NCBI GenBank assembly: GCA_022457155.1
Contig: JAJGOT010000309.1
Location: forward strand, 822,501 to 886,500
Direction of reading: 5' to 3'
Length of the DNA stretch: 64,000 bases
DNA from: Cladopsammia gracilis
Taxonomy: Eukaryota > Cnidaria > Anthozoa > Scleractinia > Dendrophylliidae
Shown here: piece by piece, positions 26,201 to 36,611 of the stretch
How positions within the stretch are numbered: position 1 is the first letter of the stretch
Layout of the letters: every line of letters starts with the position of its first letter
Translations under genes and position numbers: made by a program
Notes under the pieces: generated by a model
The model's database searches: none
What the model was told of the DNA's origin: nothing
The model's input: the letters and a program-made list of their open reading frames with translations, nothing else

Positions 26201-29200
26201 TGGTTGGATGAATCTCATTCTTTACTTCAGAAGGTAATGCAAAGAAGCGTAATATATCCAAGTCTGAGCATTGACAACGAGTATGAGATTGAGCACGATT
26301 ATTTTAAAGCCCTATTTAAACGCCACTGCATGAGTAGGTTTCTTTATTAAAGTTTTTTATGCGGTCATGTGTACGTAAATTGTAAGTAACCTATCCATGA
26401 TAATAATACATAGCGTTCAAATGGTTTTAGTAAGCATGGTTTCTATTTGTGCAGAATATGAAAGGTCTGATCTGACCTTTTAAAAACATCGCGAAGACTC
26501 ATATCAACTGGGAACTGTTAGGCTGAAGCACGTTCCTGTTTCTGAACTGTAATATATAGAGAAAGAACAAGTATGAAATTGAGCACAAGCCCTTATGTTT
26601 TTGTCCTTTTTATTGAAATCGGAGTGTTTCCGTCTCAATTGTAAATGATAAAAAATTATCTACCTTCATATTTCAGGCTGTCGTCATATGGACAGTACGT
26701 CATCATGCTAACTACAATGTTTGTTACACTTGTCAAGGTGAGAAGTTTAAATTGGTCTTAAATTTGTGTTTTTCAGGGATTTTTTTCACGTATATTTCAG
26801 CCATGCAACACCGACCGAGGTCAGCTTTTTGACCTTGTTACGTCATGATGTTGGAATTATTGGTCAACCTATAAAAGTTCATTTGCTCCCTTTTATTATA
26901 AATATATTAACAAATGATTAAGCGCAAATTTTACTTTTTGTTCTCGCCAAGGTTCTGTTGTTATGGGCGTTATTCATCATGGCATTTGGAACGACGTTTT
27001 ACATGATCATGGATGAAGTAAGTTGATTCAGGAGAGATACAACAATATACAACGGCCCCTTTCTCTTTTTAGCATTGTTTTTTTTAACAAGGCCTCATGA
27101 TCATAGACCACTCTCGGTAAAATCCTCCATGTTGAAAGAGGGCAAACAGAGCACGAAATATAAGGTCGACTTTTTAGACGACTTATAGCCAGCGTCATCA
27201 TCATCATCGTCTAACAACATTGTGTTGTCTGGAACACTTCTGAACGAAGGATGAACACGAATTGATTAATATGTAAAATCTGATTGATTTCTGTAAAATT
27301 TGAAGTCTGAAAAATTTATGTTCCTATCCATTTATACCATGAAACCTTTTTTTAGGGGTACTTTAGCAACAACCTGGAATCTTCGTTGATGACGATGTTC
27401 GTTATGACGATGGGAGAGTTAAATTATCATGATGAGTTCATGCCGTGGAATAAGTTACCTTTCTCTACTCTCACCAACATTCTGTTTATTGTGCTTGTTC
27501 TTGGCATGCCCATCATTATGATGAACATGTTGGTAAGTAAATTATTAAATTCCATAATAACTTCTCGACGAGTTATGTTTTGCCCTCTGAGTTTTCTTTT
27601 TTTTTTTGTCATGCACATCAGTGCATGCAACAACAAACAACAACAACAACATATTTATGCACGCATATTTAAGTTTCACTGGTCTGATTGGTTGACACGG
27701 GATGAACGTGTGAAGTTTATTTCAAACCTATTACCAGTTTATTAACAGAGCATCGGAAAAAGATTGCCGAATATTATTACTCGTGGCGAAGCACACGAGT
27801 TGTAAATCCGGCGTTGACTTTTCTTGTTTTTTTTCGTGTCACATTAGAGCATGCAAATTTATGCACGTATATTTAAGTCTATATCGACGACTATATGGCT
27901 TTCGGCCATGAAATACATACCGTAAAATCTCTCCGTGTGTGTACTCGAGAAGCAAGATAAAGAACTACTGCGTACAACTGCACACTTTCAAGACAATTCA
28001 AGGCGTTCATGGATTGATAGGACCGTTTGATATTGTGTTCGCCGCTTATTCCTGTGGGATTTTTGCTCTGGCAAGTTCTGTGTTTTATATATTAAACTTG
28101 CCATTTGCTTAGCGATCGAGCTCCGGGTCGAGCTTAAGTGTCAGCTACTGAATCTAGTGAATGCAGTGTAGTCTTACTTTTAAACCCGTGTATGCGTGAA
28201 ACATGATGAACAGGTTATCGGCAAGCGTGTTTAAATAAAATTCAATCCCTCACTCACTCACTCACTCACTCACTCACTCACTCACTCACTCGCTCCTTCC
28301 ATCAGCTGTAAACTTAGTGAGCAAATGCTTTGTTACGAACACGTTTCGTAACAGGAATTCAACGTGAATCCAACGATAACAATAATTAATTTGATGTAAA
28401 CGAATATAGACAACAATAAGCTTACAGATGTTTCGCATTTGGAGTTTTTAGTGCAACATTAAAATCGATCTAAAAGGATTTTGCAACCTAAACGCGCGTT
28501 CTGATGCGTATGTAGCTTAAAATAATAAAATTTAGTTCGTGGGTAGCATGTGCTCTTGGACAGCGCAGTGGTTGAGTTTGTGGCTTAGTTTTTTCTTTTT
28601 TCGAGCTGGACATTATGAAAGTGATGTACTTTTTTTTCGTTCGTCAAAAATCCTTACCTTTAATTTTAAAAAAATATATATCGAACTGTGTCAGTGTGAA
28701 AACGTAAGCTTACGGCAATATTGCGTTACGCGTTACGCGTTAGCATTTCTTCTTCTCGGGTTGACTCTTAGGAGCCTTTGATTAGACATAATTTTAAGCT
28801 TATGTTTCTCTGTAAAAGCACTCAAATCACTTGGGAATCAATGCTGCAATGAGTTAAAGGCGCCACGAGTTCAAGCTGTGTACAGCTTCTTGTTCGAGGA
28901 TATTTCGGTTTTTGCTGACATTTCTGAAGACGACTGGACTATTGTTCGGCAAGAGTGTCGACTATTATTAATAATGTACAAAAAATATTATGAATCTATT
29001 TATTTTAAAACCTGTCTTCAAACTTTGGGTAAACTTTGTGAGAAACGCTAATATGTTGTGTTGTATTTATTTAATATTTATTTCTATTTCTCATAATTAT
29101 TAGGTTGGTCTCGCTGTGGGTGATATCGACAAAATTCAACAAAATGCCTTAATGGATCGCTACGTATTACAGGTAAGTTACATAACCTGAGAATTTCGGT

Positions 29201-29847
29201 TGCCCACTCTCTTAATTGCCCCATTTCTCCCCGGGCGGGGTCCCCGCCAGTTTCTCTCCTGACTGCCTCCGCTCTTTCTCTTTTAGACAACATGATATCG
29301 AATTATACAGCTTGGATAATGAGAAATCACAAGTAAAAGAAAAGAAATATGACCTTGCACTTGAGAATTATTTTATGTTGTAACTTCTTGTTTCGCTATG
29401 ATGTTTTTCAGGTTCACTTACTCTTGGATATTGAGCGTTCTATGCCCGCCTTTTTTCTTAAACATGTACAAGTTCACGGCTACTCAGAATATCCAAATCA
29501 TGCCAAATCACTCAGAACAAAGGTAATTAAAAGAGTAAACTCATAAATGTGTAGTGCAATGTATAGATCCTAAGTTTTGAGAAATGTAGCAGCATTAAGC
29601 AATCTCCGACTTATTTATATGCTTAATTTTCAAACTGGCCCCGGCTCCTGATGGTGTAAATTTCACCATCATTATAATCATCATCATCAACATCGTCATT
29701 ACCATCATTATCATCATCATCACCGTCATCGGCATCTTCAACATTATCATTATCACCATGATCAACATCATCATTATCACCATGATCAACAACACCATCA
29801 TCATCATCATCATCATCATCGTCATCGTCATCATCATCGTTATCGTA

Positions 29848-29915
<68 letters not shown>

Positions 29916-30615
29916 TGTCATCGTCATCGTCATCGTCATCATCATCACCGTATTATTATTGGGTAAGCAATAATTACTTTTATTTTCTAGTTGGTCGATT
30001 TGTTTGTGTCCTTTGAAAAGCCTGAAACAGAAGTTGTAGAAGAAGAAGAGGAATTAACGCCAGGCATGGTAAAGATTATTAAAAAACTCGTGGAACAAGA
30101 AAAAAGGTTCGTAGATGCATGATGTTAGATGTTATTAAACAAATTAATTATTTTCGTATTGGAAAAATTTTTGTCAGGATTGTGAACATCCCATTTCGCT
30201 CGTTCCATACATATGTGAAAAGAAAGAATAAAGCCAGAATCTTAATATCATTCGAACAAGCTAGTTCTTTAAAGGGCTCTTTAGAACTCGAGAATAAAAC
30301 GGGCGGAGACTAAATCTCCGTTAATTCTTCCACATTAACTGGACACCTAAGACATGCCAACTCCTACCTTAACCCCAATCTATGTAGTCTATTTACGCAG
30401 AGAATTTACTCCAGTTCCGTTAATTAATCTGAGCTTCCATTTGCTTTATTAGAGTGGATAGGATGCACGACATGTTTAAAGAGCAGAGCAGCATCTTAAA
30501 AGAGCAGGGTGAAATGTTAAAGGAGCTTTTAAATCGTGTTAAGGATAAGAAGAAAAAGGAGAAGGAGGAAAAGAAAGAAGGGAAACTGCCGGGATTACAA
30601 CTCTTTGGATTTTAA
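5878..30615 (+). CDS. TRPA-type (TRPA1-like) ankyrin-repeat cation channel, complete, 29 coding exons
   Basis: A plasma-membrane, calcium-permeable sensory channel of the TRPA family is the expected role. I joined 29 exons with GT-AG borders and consistent phases to give 1092 residues, close to the roughly 1100 of vertebrate TRPA1. Order: charged N-terminus (1-90), about 14 ankyrin repeats (about 95-600), pre-S1 linker (602-705), S1-S6 (about 707-945), the motif GLAVGDI right after S6 (942-948), and a lysine/glutamate-rich C-terminal helix. The start is the ATG at 5878, which opens a 66-codon exon ending at a GTAAGT donor; TAA is at 30613. No frame lesion occurs in 3279 coding bases. Ankyrin repeats plus a TRP pore and GLAVGDI separate it from TRPC/TRPN-like channels. 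The TRPA subclade cannot be assigned without a tree. Confidence 0.93.
8008..8186. repeat. 89-bp tandem duplication ending at the exon 5 acceptor
   Basis: Two copies (8008-8096, 8097-8185) about 90% alike. The second ends in TATTATAG, the acceptor of TRPA exon 5. The first copy ends TATTATTG and lost the AG. Confidence 0.8.
8991..9656 (+). pseudogene. CR1/L2-like LINE, 3' end of reverse transcriptase, broken
   Basis: In TRPA intron 5. One frame reads a reverse-transcriptase C-terminus: YYSLVLPYFDYCSIVWG, LQTLQNRAARVITSS, ILDELGWDNLE, then AVLWNRLS. In-frame stops lie near 9129 and 9430. The element ends in a short 3' UTR and a (TGAT/TTGA) repeat tail, typical of CR1/L2-type LINEs. Confidence 0.8.
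10400..10863. repeat. 39-bp minisatellite, about 11 copies
   Basis: The unit contains TTTTAATTTTCCATACTGAG plus TTTGAAGTCCACAGATCGG. It lies in TRPA intron 7. The unit is 13 codons long, so the reverse strand stays open; this is a shadow frame. Confidence 0.9.
12547..12651. repeat. (GAT)n microsatellite
   Basis: Imperfect GAT/GAC run in TRPA intron 9. It makes spurious Asp-, Met- and His-rich frames. Confidence 0.85.
12835..12960. repeat. SINE-like fragment
   Basis: The stretch with AAGGCGCTTTACAA and an AATAAT-rich edge resembles the reverse end of cnidarian SINE-type repeats with simple-repeat tails. Assignment is tentative. Confidence 0.3.
14714..14881. mobile_element. Hairpin MITE in TRPA intron 11 (first)
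   Basis: Near-perfect inverted repeat with arms of about 70 bases. The ends are AATAGACCAATTTCGATATA and its complement. Confidence 0.9.
14899..15046. mobile_element. Hairpin MITE in TRPA intron 11 (second)
   Basis: Inverted ends ATAGACCTTTCCCGCATTCC and complement, with an inner inverted block GAGGCTTGGGTGGACAA. It sits 17 bases after the previous hairpin. Confidence 0.85.
17294..17720. mobile_element. GTACTCCC-type repeat element
   Basis: Starts GGGGGGTACTCCC, ends GAGTACCCCC, with internal repeats of TATATGAAAGGGTAGGG. The same family is at 54491-54832 and, inverted, at 61186-61888. It lies in TRPA intron 14. Confidence 0.75.
18693..18867. mobile_element. Hairpin MITE nested in the foldback loop
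   Basis: Inverted repeat with arms of about 80 bases; ends ATAGGCCATTTCCGAGTTAC and complement. It is itself flanked by an inverted pair at 18614-18676 and 19043-19107. Confidence 0.9.
19252..19635 (+). CDS. Element-borne ORF, basic protein with a zinc-finger-like cysteine cluster
   Basis: 128 codons from ATG at 19252. The N-terminus reads KRVCRDCPIPGCGAKYL followed by KLSNHL, resembling a C2H2 finger of the CPIPGC...HL type found in repeated cnidarian proteins. The second histidine appears to be replaced by glutamine. The rest is lysine-rich. Function unknown; it lies in the loop of the foldback element and is probably a mobile-element gene, not an exon of the channel. Confidence 0.45.
   Translation: MVKRVCRDCPIPGCGAKYLVKLSNHLTDVQQLDHIQRRKYLQGAKLQPKVKVVIYHETENSKDSRVCSTSKTYPSPQQEEKSVVYNLPIPRKAKDLLKTRTGGVGKATKTAKCRKRTTHSPPRWFIL
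20045..20692 (+). CDS. Element-borne ORF, acidic Ser/Glu-rich then helical protein
   Basis: From ATG at 20045 (MWSDYQQGNGYSEGSE). A Ser/Gln/Glu-rich region is followed by a helical block with DPWSRIQAEAFSRHEAEFNA and LQWMRALKKDSTFRKVIQT. The WMxxLKKD block resembles repeated, uncharacterised proteins I associate with anthozoan genomes. From about 20429 the frame runs into the right foldback arm, so the true C-terminus or splice site is probably at the arm boundary. Function unknown. Confidence 0.45.
   Translation: MWSDYQQGNGYSEGSESSQESEQSSQGSQSSEEMGSSQKEKEQIDPWSRIQAEAFSRHEAEFNALINEYEQNGDSHNVARIKAENALLPVYRKELRKILWENLQWMRALKKDSTFRKVIQTQQELKDTVCIIMKLFVINKYTFNLTKCVYSTQGVRVKNICLIKCPFGPFGPRNRHKFRVANTFLFSCNNKNEQWNSITSLDTFHAMFFMLFTCR
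21465..21615. mobile_element. Hairpin repeat with TGTCCAATTTG termini
   Basis: TAGGACTACATGCTGTCCAA and, 110 bases on, its inverted copy ending in AAGCATGTAGTCCTG. A related CAAATTGGACA terminus recurs near 22140. Confidence 0.7.
21655..22035 (-). pseudogene. KIAA1958/Crypton-like (DUF3504-type) recombinase N-terminal fragment
   Basis: The minus strand reads EDIPPEELDAILCRFFAEI, then KKDGGEYEPESL, then after a frame change LRDREFEKSRQQLEAKAREL and EEDEEFLWQSGQL. This order is that of the N-terminal half of KIAA1958-like, Crypton-derived proteins common in fish and cnidarians. The catalytic tyrosine-recombinase part is missing and frames are broken. Lies in TRPA intron 14. Confidence 0.7.
22569..30615 (+). 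CDS. TRPA-like channel, exons 15-29: pre-S1 linker, membrane domain, C-terminus
   Basis: Coding exons: 22569-22653, 23410-23466, 23855-23938, 24050-24120, 24530-24668, 25194-25220, 25435-25515, 26067-26233, 26677-26737, 26952-27017, 27356-27532, 29104-29172, 29412-29522, 29991-30106, 30453-30615. Exon 16 carries FFLDQC, whose cysteine aligns with the electrophile-sensing C641 of human TRPA1. Hydrophobic segments: S1 in exon 19, S2 in exon 21, S3 and S4 in exon 22, S5 in exons 23-24, pore and most of S6 in exon 25. The filter reads MGELNY (residues 900-905). Exon 26 begins VGLAVGDI. Exon 20 is a 27-base microexon. Exon 29 ends in a lysine/glutamate-rich helix likely to form a coiled coil. Confidence 0.9.
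23590..23800. repeat. CAA/ACA-rich low-complexity tract
   Basis: Irregular AACAACAA repeats in TRPA intron 16. No gene. Confidence 0.8.
25800..25985. repeat. Two units of the 112-bp satellite family, inverted
   Basis: Reverse complement of the array at 3020-4030, sharing CAGACTCAAAAGTTAGAA and TTTGAATGGTCACACCATAG. In TRPA intron 21. Confidence 0.8.
28238..28293. repeat. (CACT)n microsatellite
   Basis: About 12 units of CACT in TRPA intron 25. Confidence 0.9.
29660..29952. repeat. (ATCATC/GTCATC)n microsatellite
   Basis: Long hexamer-like tract in TRPA intron 27, about 40 bases before exon 28. It gives spurious Met/Thr and Ile/Val frames. Confidence 0.9.
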
Positions 30616-30652
30616 CGATTTCATTCATAAACAGACCCACCATCTAAAATGA

Positions 30653-30658
30653 AATAAA
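30653..30658 (+). promoter_or_regulatory. AATAAA polyadenylation signal of the TRPA-like gene
   Basis: A canonical AATAAA lies about 38 bases after the TAA stop at 30613-30615. A short 3' UTR is typical for compact cnidarian transcripts. No downstream GU-rich element was verified. Confidence 0.55.
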
Positions 30659-30689
30659 CTGCGCCACAGATAATTAATTCTCAATAGAC

Positions 30690-30785
30690 AGACTCAAAAG
30701 TTAGTATAACCTTATGCAGCATAATGAACAGTACCTTAGGAAAGTAAATACTCAGTAAAAGTAAACTCTTGCATGGAACTTCAAA
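30690..30785. repeat. Single degenerate unit of the 112-bp satellite family
   Basis: Contains CAGACTCAAAAGTTAG and GCAGCATAATGAACAGTACC, inverted relative to the 3020-4030 array, just after the TRPA gene. Confidence 0.65.
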
Positions 30786-30789
30786 AGAA

Positions 30790-31720
30790 ACCTCTGTCTC
30801 CGACAGGAGGCGAATCCATGACCTTACACACACCGACGGATGCAATACCCCTTGTGCGCATGTCGCTGAGAAAAATACCAGTTATGTGGGGAGGGGGTGA
30901 ATTAGCAATATTGCCTCGTGACAGAAATCAGACATGAGCGCCCGCTACCAGACTGTGTAAGGGATTGGAATTCGTCCCATTTGCTAACGCTACCTTTCTG
31001 TGCTGTAACGTTTTTTGTCCACGATGTAAAATAAGTGCTCTGTTGCAATTCAAATATTTAAATCAGGTGGGTTTGATAGAATATCTTTATTGTTTTTCGT
31101 TTAGTATTTGAGCTATATGAAAGGTAAAAGATGAGCTATATACACATAGTGCACGATACATAATTCGTAATTAATTCAAAACTGGAAGGCTATTTGATTG
31201 AAGGGTCATGATTTCAATTTCCTCTGGTAGGATCTTGAATACAGCTTACTGTTTTCTTGGGCATCTGAAAGAAGAAATAAAAAACAGTTATAACAAGGGA
31301 TACTTTATAATGGTATTCATTTGTTTTGTTTTGTTGAGTTCAGAGAATCAGCAATGGTTTACCAACAGGTAATAAAGCCATTTTCATCAAAATTATACAG
31401 TAGTACCTCTCCGCACACGAGACAAGTTTTACACAGGGCTGTTCTGAAAACCAATCTAGTGACGAACGAACCCTGTATAATTAAAGATTACCATTATCAA
31501 AAGCGCGACGGCTAAATGAAAGTATATTATCGCAAAAGGAAACTCGCAAATTGCCAAATAGAAAGGTTAGCATAGGTGAAATATAAAGTATTTTACCTAC
31601 CGCTGATTGTCTATTTTGCCATGTTAAGGAACTGTATTTCATGTCAGAGACTTTAACAAGGTTACGGGATATGTCCTGAAACAGTGCAACATGGGAAATA
31701 AGTGACTCGCTGAAATACGT
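30790..31720. other. Intergenic, nothing recognised
   Basis: No supportable gene or repeat beyond short AT-rich runs. Confidence 0.45.
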
Positions 31721-31725
31721 AAAGC

Positions 31726-31912
31726 TAAGACTGGGGTGGGATGTGTTTTCACTTAAGACTGGGGTGGGATGTGTTTTCACTTAAGACTGGGGTGGGATGT
31801 GTTTTCACTTAAGACTGGGGTGGGATGTGTTTTCGCTTAAGACTGGGGTGGGATGTGTTTTCACTTAAGACTGGGGTGGGATGTGTTTTCACTTAAGACT
31901 GGGGTGGGATGT
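31726..31912. repeat. 28-bp minisatellite, about 7 copies
   Basis: Unit ACTGGGGTGGGATGTGTTTT plus CACTTAAG, almost invariant between copies. Confidence 0.95.
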
Positions 31913-32156
31913 GTTTGAACTTATCAGCCGAGGGTTTTTGATCTAATATTTTGGAGGGTAAAGTAATCGTCAAGGACCTGTCACGTGACTCATTGACAAG
32001 AAGCTGATTATTGCAAACGGAATTTGGTCTTCGTTGGCTTACTGACCCCGCCTTGTCAGTTGTCAAGCAAAGACAGTTAAAGTGGGTAGGGCACTGCACA
32101 CTGCACTGCACAAGAAGACCAGCAGAAGATCGGATCGGGAGGGATGGCGAAGAACG

Positions 32157-32474
32157 TATACAGTCTTTTGATTAAACGTTGTCATTGATCGGTCTCATCC
32201 CTACGCGACCAGACCGAAAAGGATTATTGAGGGAAATCAATTCATATTCAATAGCTGCATATATTATCAAACACGTCTTGAGTTCGCCGTGCGGTTTCTA
32301 TTTTGCCGAGATATGCCTCGAGCATACAGTGAAGACCTACGGTGGGTTTTGTTTTCCATTGTAAACGCGAGAGAGAATACTTAATCATGCATTTTAATTC
32401 ACCCATACTCCCTTTCGGTCTGGTCGCGTAGGGGTAAAACTGATCAATGACAACGTTTAGTCAAAGGACTGTAT
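32157..32474. mobile_element. MITE with Tc1/pogo-like TA-flanked termini
   Basis: Inverted ends of about 65 bases, beginning TACAGTCTTTTGATTAAACG on the left with its complement on the right. Both ends contain the CTACGCGACCAGACCGAAA block. Confidence 0.85.
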
Positions 32475-32529
32475 AGTAGCCTGCTCGCACCACCCGCCAC
32501 AGAATGGATGGAACAACAGCCGTCTGGGA

Positions 32530-32705
32530 ATGAAGTTGACAACTCCGTTAAACCGACCACCTTGCCATTACAGCCTCTCTTATTTAAAATTTTTCATGCA
32601 GTCATTTTCTGTATTTGAAATCCTCATTAATCCGACCACCTCGTTCACTACACCACATTTTTTATGACCATCGGTGATCGTATTAACGGGGTTCCACTGT
32701 AATAT
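32530..32705. repeat. Pogo-like transposon end
   Basis: AACGGGGTTCCACTGTA at the right side and repeated CCGACCACC blocks resemble termini of pogo/Tc1-type elements. Related ends are at 34751-34900 and 50085-50163. Confidence 0.4.
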
Positions 32706-32880
32706 ACATGTACTGGCTTACCACCCACGTCATTGTTGTAAAAAGCTGATTCGTTTTCTTGTCTCTTTCATCGCTTCGAAAAAGTCTCCAGACTCCTTCG
32801 GTTTTCGGCTCTGATGGCGCTGGTGGTAACACATCGTCCAGGGAGTCCAGATCAACTTCGTTACTTTAAATAAAAGACGA

Positions 32881-33069
32881 GTTTTGAACGCGAGACCTAC
32901 AGCAGCAGTAGTGGAACACATTACGAACACTGTACTGGGCATACACACAGTGGACATTTCTAATACCATAATTTTAGCAAGGGAAGAGGATACCCTCAGA
33001 GAAAGGATTAGAGAGGCAACTGAGATACACGACCCAGGCCTCCGCGGACGATATGAGCTTACGAAGTAG
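32881..33069 (+). pseudogene. GIY-YIG endonuclease C-terminal remnant (retroelement type)
   Basis: An open frame reads RPTAAVVEHITNT, then IILAREEDTLRERIREATEI and RGRYELTK before TAG. The AVxEH-ILAREED-RxxREAxEI-YEL pattern is that of the C-terminal part of GIY-YIG endonucleases of Penelope-like and related retroelements. No reverse transcriptase was found upstream, so this is a fragment. Confidence 0.6.
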
Positions 33070-34750
33070 TTGGTTGGTTGGGAAAGGTAAGTTCCTGGGA
33101 ATAAAATTGAAAAAAATGGAACTACCACTCTTAGTTCCCTTTTTCAAGCATTTTTAAGGGGTGTACACTAAAGAAGCCTTCTGTGAACAGTTTTAAAATG
33201 GTTTGTTAATTATTCAACCTAAATAACAATCAACCAACTGTGTTTTGTACTATCACAACTTTCAACAAGAACTTATTTTTGGAGTCATCTTCTGTTGTGA
33301 AGATACGACCAAGGTGATTAGTGCAGGTAAAGGTGAAAATGAAAAAGTGAATTTGATAAAAAAAAAAATAAATAAAATTTTACAGTCTGCGCACTCAGAG
33401 AGCAGACCTGATCTTACGCCCTGACGGTTATGAGCAATACATTGCATGCAATGTAATATCAGTTTAGGAAGTTAAAGAAGATGATGACATGTAACCTTTA
33501 TCCCTACCTCATCAGTGTAGTTATACTTAGCGTATTGTCATCCATTTGATCAATGACACTTGTTTTTTGTTTTTTTTAAATCAATGTGTTAGTTAAACTC
33601 AGGTCATTCTGCCGACGTCATCAATTAATGTAAATGATGTCATCATACGTGGAAACAAAAGCGGCCGCAAACTAATTTACTTGTCTTTGGCAATTAATAA
33701 TAAATGATAATAATACGAGCAGAGATGTTTATATCTAAACTTTTTAATCCAATCCAGGCAGTGATTGATCTTCCACTCGTGATACGTTTGCGCTTTCTTT
33801 CTGTCCATCGCGTGCCTCACGCGTGCGCGCAGGATTAGAACATGGCGGCGCGATTCTCTTTGATTCTAAGCTCACTACAAATGGAAAGAACGTTTCTTTC
33901 TTCGCAGAGAATACAGTAATCAGTCCCTTTAAAGCACACACTGTAAGTCTGACCGAGAATCTTTTATGCACATCTCTTGGTATAGTCTTAACACAAATCA
34001 GTCGGCCGATGAGCTTGAAAGAAAATGTAATCCACTGTCACCGATTCGCTCCGTCCTTTTGAGAATTATGCACTGACATATTTTTTTAATGAAACACTCG
34101 ACTTTCCCTGCTTCTCTTCCGAGGTAAATATTTTACTTCGTAAAATAGCTGGAGTTTTTCTCAATACAACGCGCGCGTTCATGGGTTGATTCATGGTCAC
34201 ATGACATCTAACAAACAAACTGTTTCTCGTCAAACGTCCATGAGCGGGCAACATTTTTGACGTCAGAGTGTAACATTGCACTGTTGCCCGCTAGCACACG
34301 TGATCAGACCGTGGCAAAAGGTGGCATGATTATGATGCCTTGTGGTGTTATATAACAAATCATTTAATGACTGATCCCTCAGGAAAAAGTGAATTTGCTT
34401 CACTTGAATCTCGATGTCTCGGGAAACAAAATTCACTGTTTCCCTCGGGACCAGTCATCAAAATCCTGGTGTCAGAACAACTGTGTCCAATTACTTTTTT
34501 GTGTTAAATTAACCATTTTATTTTGAAATGTTCAGTAATATCTGATCTTCAATTTCATAAAGTTCTCCTATAGGCTAGTTTTACAGGGGCAAACTTAATT
34601 TGTCACTTGTCGCCTTTTTGCTTCGAAAACGGGGAAATTTTAATGGTTAGGTTGGTAAATGGGTAGGGAAAATCACACTTGGGTCCGCTACAAACGATAT
34701 TTACATTAAGTGCATACGATGTAATATAAGTTCGCACGTTTGTTGCTGAG
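33070..34750. other. Intergenic, nothing recognised
   Basis: No gene or clear repeat seen. Confidence 0.45.
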
Positions 34751-34900
34751 TACAGTTGAACCTCCACTAACGGACACCTCCCGTAAGCGGACACCTCCCT
34801 TTAGTGGACACCAAACCGCGGTCCCGGCGATTTATCCTCTCCCCACACTACATTTTTAACCTCCCGCAAGCGGACACGGACACCTTTTCGGTTACCCAAC
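34751..34900. repeat. Pogo-like transposon end with CGGACACCTCC repeats
   Basis: Starts TACAGTTGAACCTCCACTAA and repeats AGCGGACACCTCCC. The same TACAGT-GAACCTC terminus is built into the 42.4-45.7 kb foldback and, inverted, at 50085-50163. Confidence 0.55.
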
Positions 34901-35089
34901 TAGTATAGCTTTTTAGTTAATTTGGTTAACCAGCTAGCTACTGTATCTATTTTAATTTATACATAATGTATACATCTTTGTAATTTTACAGTACGAATAA
35001 ACGTTGTTGTTGTTGTCCACAGAGCCTAAAATAACCTCCCGTAAGCAGACAGTAAACTATATCAATAAAATTTCTAACAAAATATGCTC

Positions 35090-36245
35090 AGTTTAATGGT
35101 CTTAATTGTTTTTTTTATTTTATTTAATGTTTTTATTATTATTAAACAAGAAACAGTAGTGTTACATTACAGAAAAAAAAAAGAATCACAAATACATTAC
35201 AAACTATGACATTACGTGTAGCTCTAAGCTTACTTCCATATATTTCACAATATTTCTATAATCTTACTGTAAATGTAATATTATAACTACTTATTACAGC
35301 ATTTACTTTAAAACTTTAAACTAAATTTAGCCTGGAAGGAAAGCAAAACAAAGGAAAAAAAAAAGAAGAAGAAGAAGAAGTTATACACATTTTTTCATTT
35401 CTTAGGGGACTGGCATCAAGTTCACAGGGGACTACAAGAAAGACTTAAAAGGCTCCCATTTCTTCCGGTTAATAATGTCGGCTTTGTTTTCAATTTCATT
35501 GATATGTTTCATATAGTGTAAAAATCATCAAGTTTTGGTGGACATTCTTTCATTTTACACAGCCAAATGTAGTATTTAGCAAGCAGGCAGCAAAAGTTTA
35601 TTTGAAAGTTGTATTTTGAACTATCTGGTTTTAAGCCCAGTGCTGTACCCAGTTGTATGAGCGTTTCTTTTTCAATTATTTTACATGACTGAAGCCATAA
35701 GGAAATGCTGACCCAGAAGGACTGAGTTTTGGGGCATTCCCAGAATAGATGTACCAGTTTTTCTGTCTCTTCTTGGCAGAAGATACATTTTTCGCTATCA
35801 ACGAGTCCGATTTTTTCAGAAAGTTGTTAGTCGATATTCTTCTGTGTAAGAATTTAAAATTAAAAGCTATAAGTTTTGTACTCTTCGTACATTGAAGGGA
35901 TAATTGATAGGCAGTTTTCCAGTTAATCGTAACGTTAATATCCTCAAACCACTTTTGTTGGCTTGAAATAGGTAGTTCACTCTTTTTTGATACTAGTTTC
36001 TTATATCCAAGTCTACTTGGTTTTGAATTTTCTACAAATTTAGTCAAGAACTCTTCATACTTTAAAGAAGGCCTTGTATTTTGTGGTATGGCTTTTTCAG
36101 GAGTTTGACTGCAGATATTAGTCCATAAAAAGCTAAAGGCCGGACTTTCAGGCTATATTTACTTTGGAAGACAGAGAGTGAAAGAAATTTGCCAGAGCCA
36201 TTCATTAAATGCTTGACTTTTGTTACTCCTTTAGTAAACCAATCA
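35090..36245 (-). pseudogene. L1/Tx1-like LINE, reverse transcriptase C-terminus, frameshifted
   Basis: The minus strand reads FQSKYSLKVRPLAFYGLISA, then after frame changes INWKTAYQLSLQCTKSTKL and FNFKFLHRRISTNNFL, then KCIFCQEETEKLVHLFWECP (a CCHC-type knuckle), then the terminal segment with KYYIWLCKMKECPP. This is the order of L1/Tx1-type LINE ORF2 3' ends. At least two frame changes make it inactive. Confidence 0.8.
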
Positions 36246-36611
36246 ATGGTCTTAACTGTGCTTGACCGAATTAAACAAAAGCGAAGTGAGTCTGAACAGT
36301 ATAGTTACATTTAGGTAACTAGTCATTTCGATTATCTAAACAGGAAACCGCGAAAGCAGACATGCGTCGATTGCGTCTTTTCACGTAACAAAGGACACTT
36401 TTCATAGAAAAATAACTACATGCAATGTACATAAAATATGTACTTCTTCTGTTCTATTCACCTCCGAAACATGGCGGATTGAGTATGTTACTGTTTTTAA
36501 ATGTCTTACATCAGTTCGTGTGGCGGCAATGCGAGGGCTTCACAGATATGTGCATTTATTTAACGACGTCTTTCAATCTTGAACCGACGTTTTTATCTCG
36601 TTAATGCGCTT

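Noticed and set aside
29595..29973. Met/Thr and Ile/Val repeat frames
   Set aside because: Translations of an ATC/GTC microsatellite in an intron.
6697..30615. Many small intron frames as separate genes
   Set aside because: They overlap TRPA exons, repeats or AT-rich intron sequence and show no independent signal.
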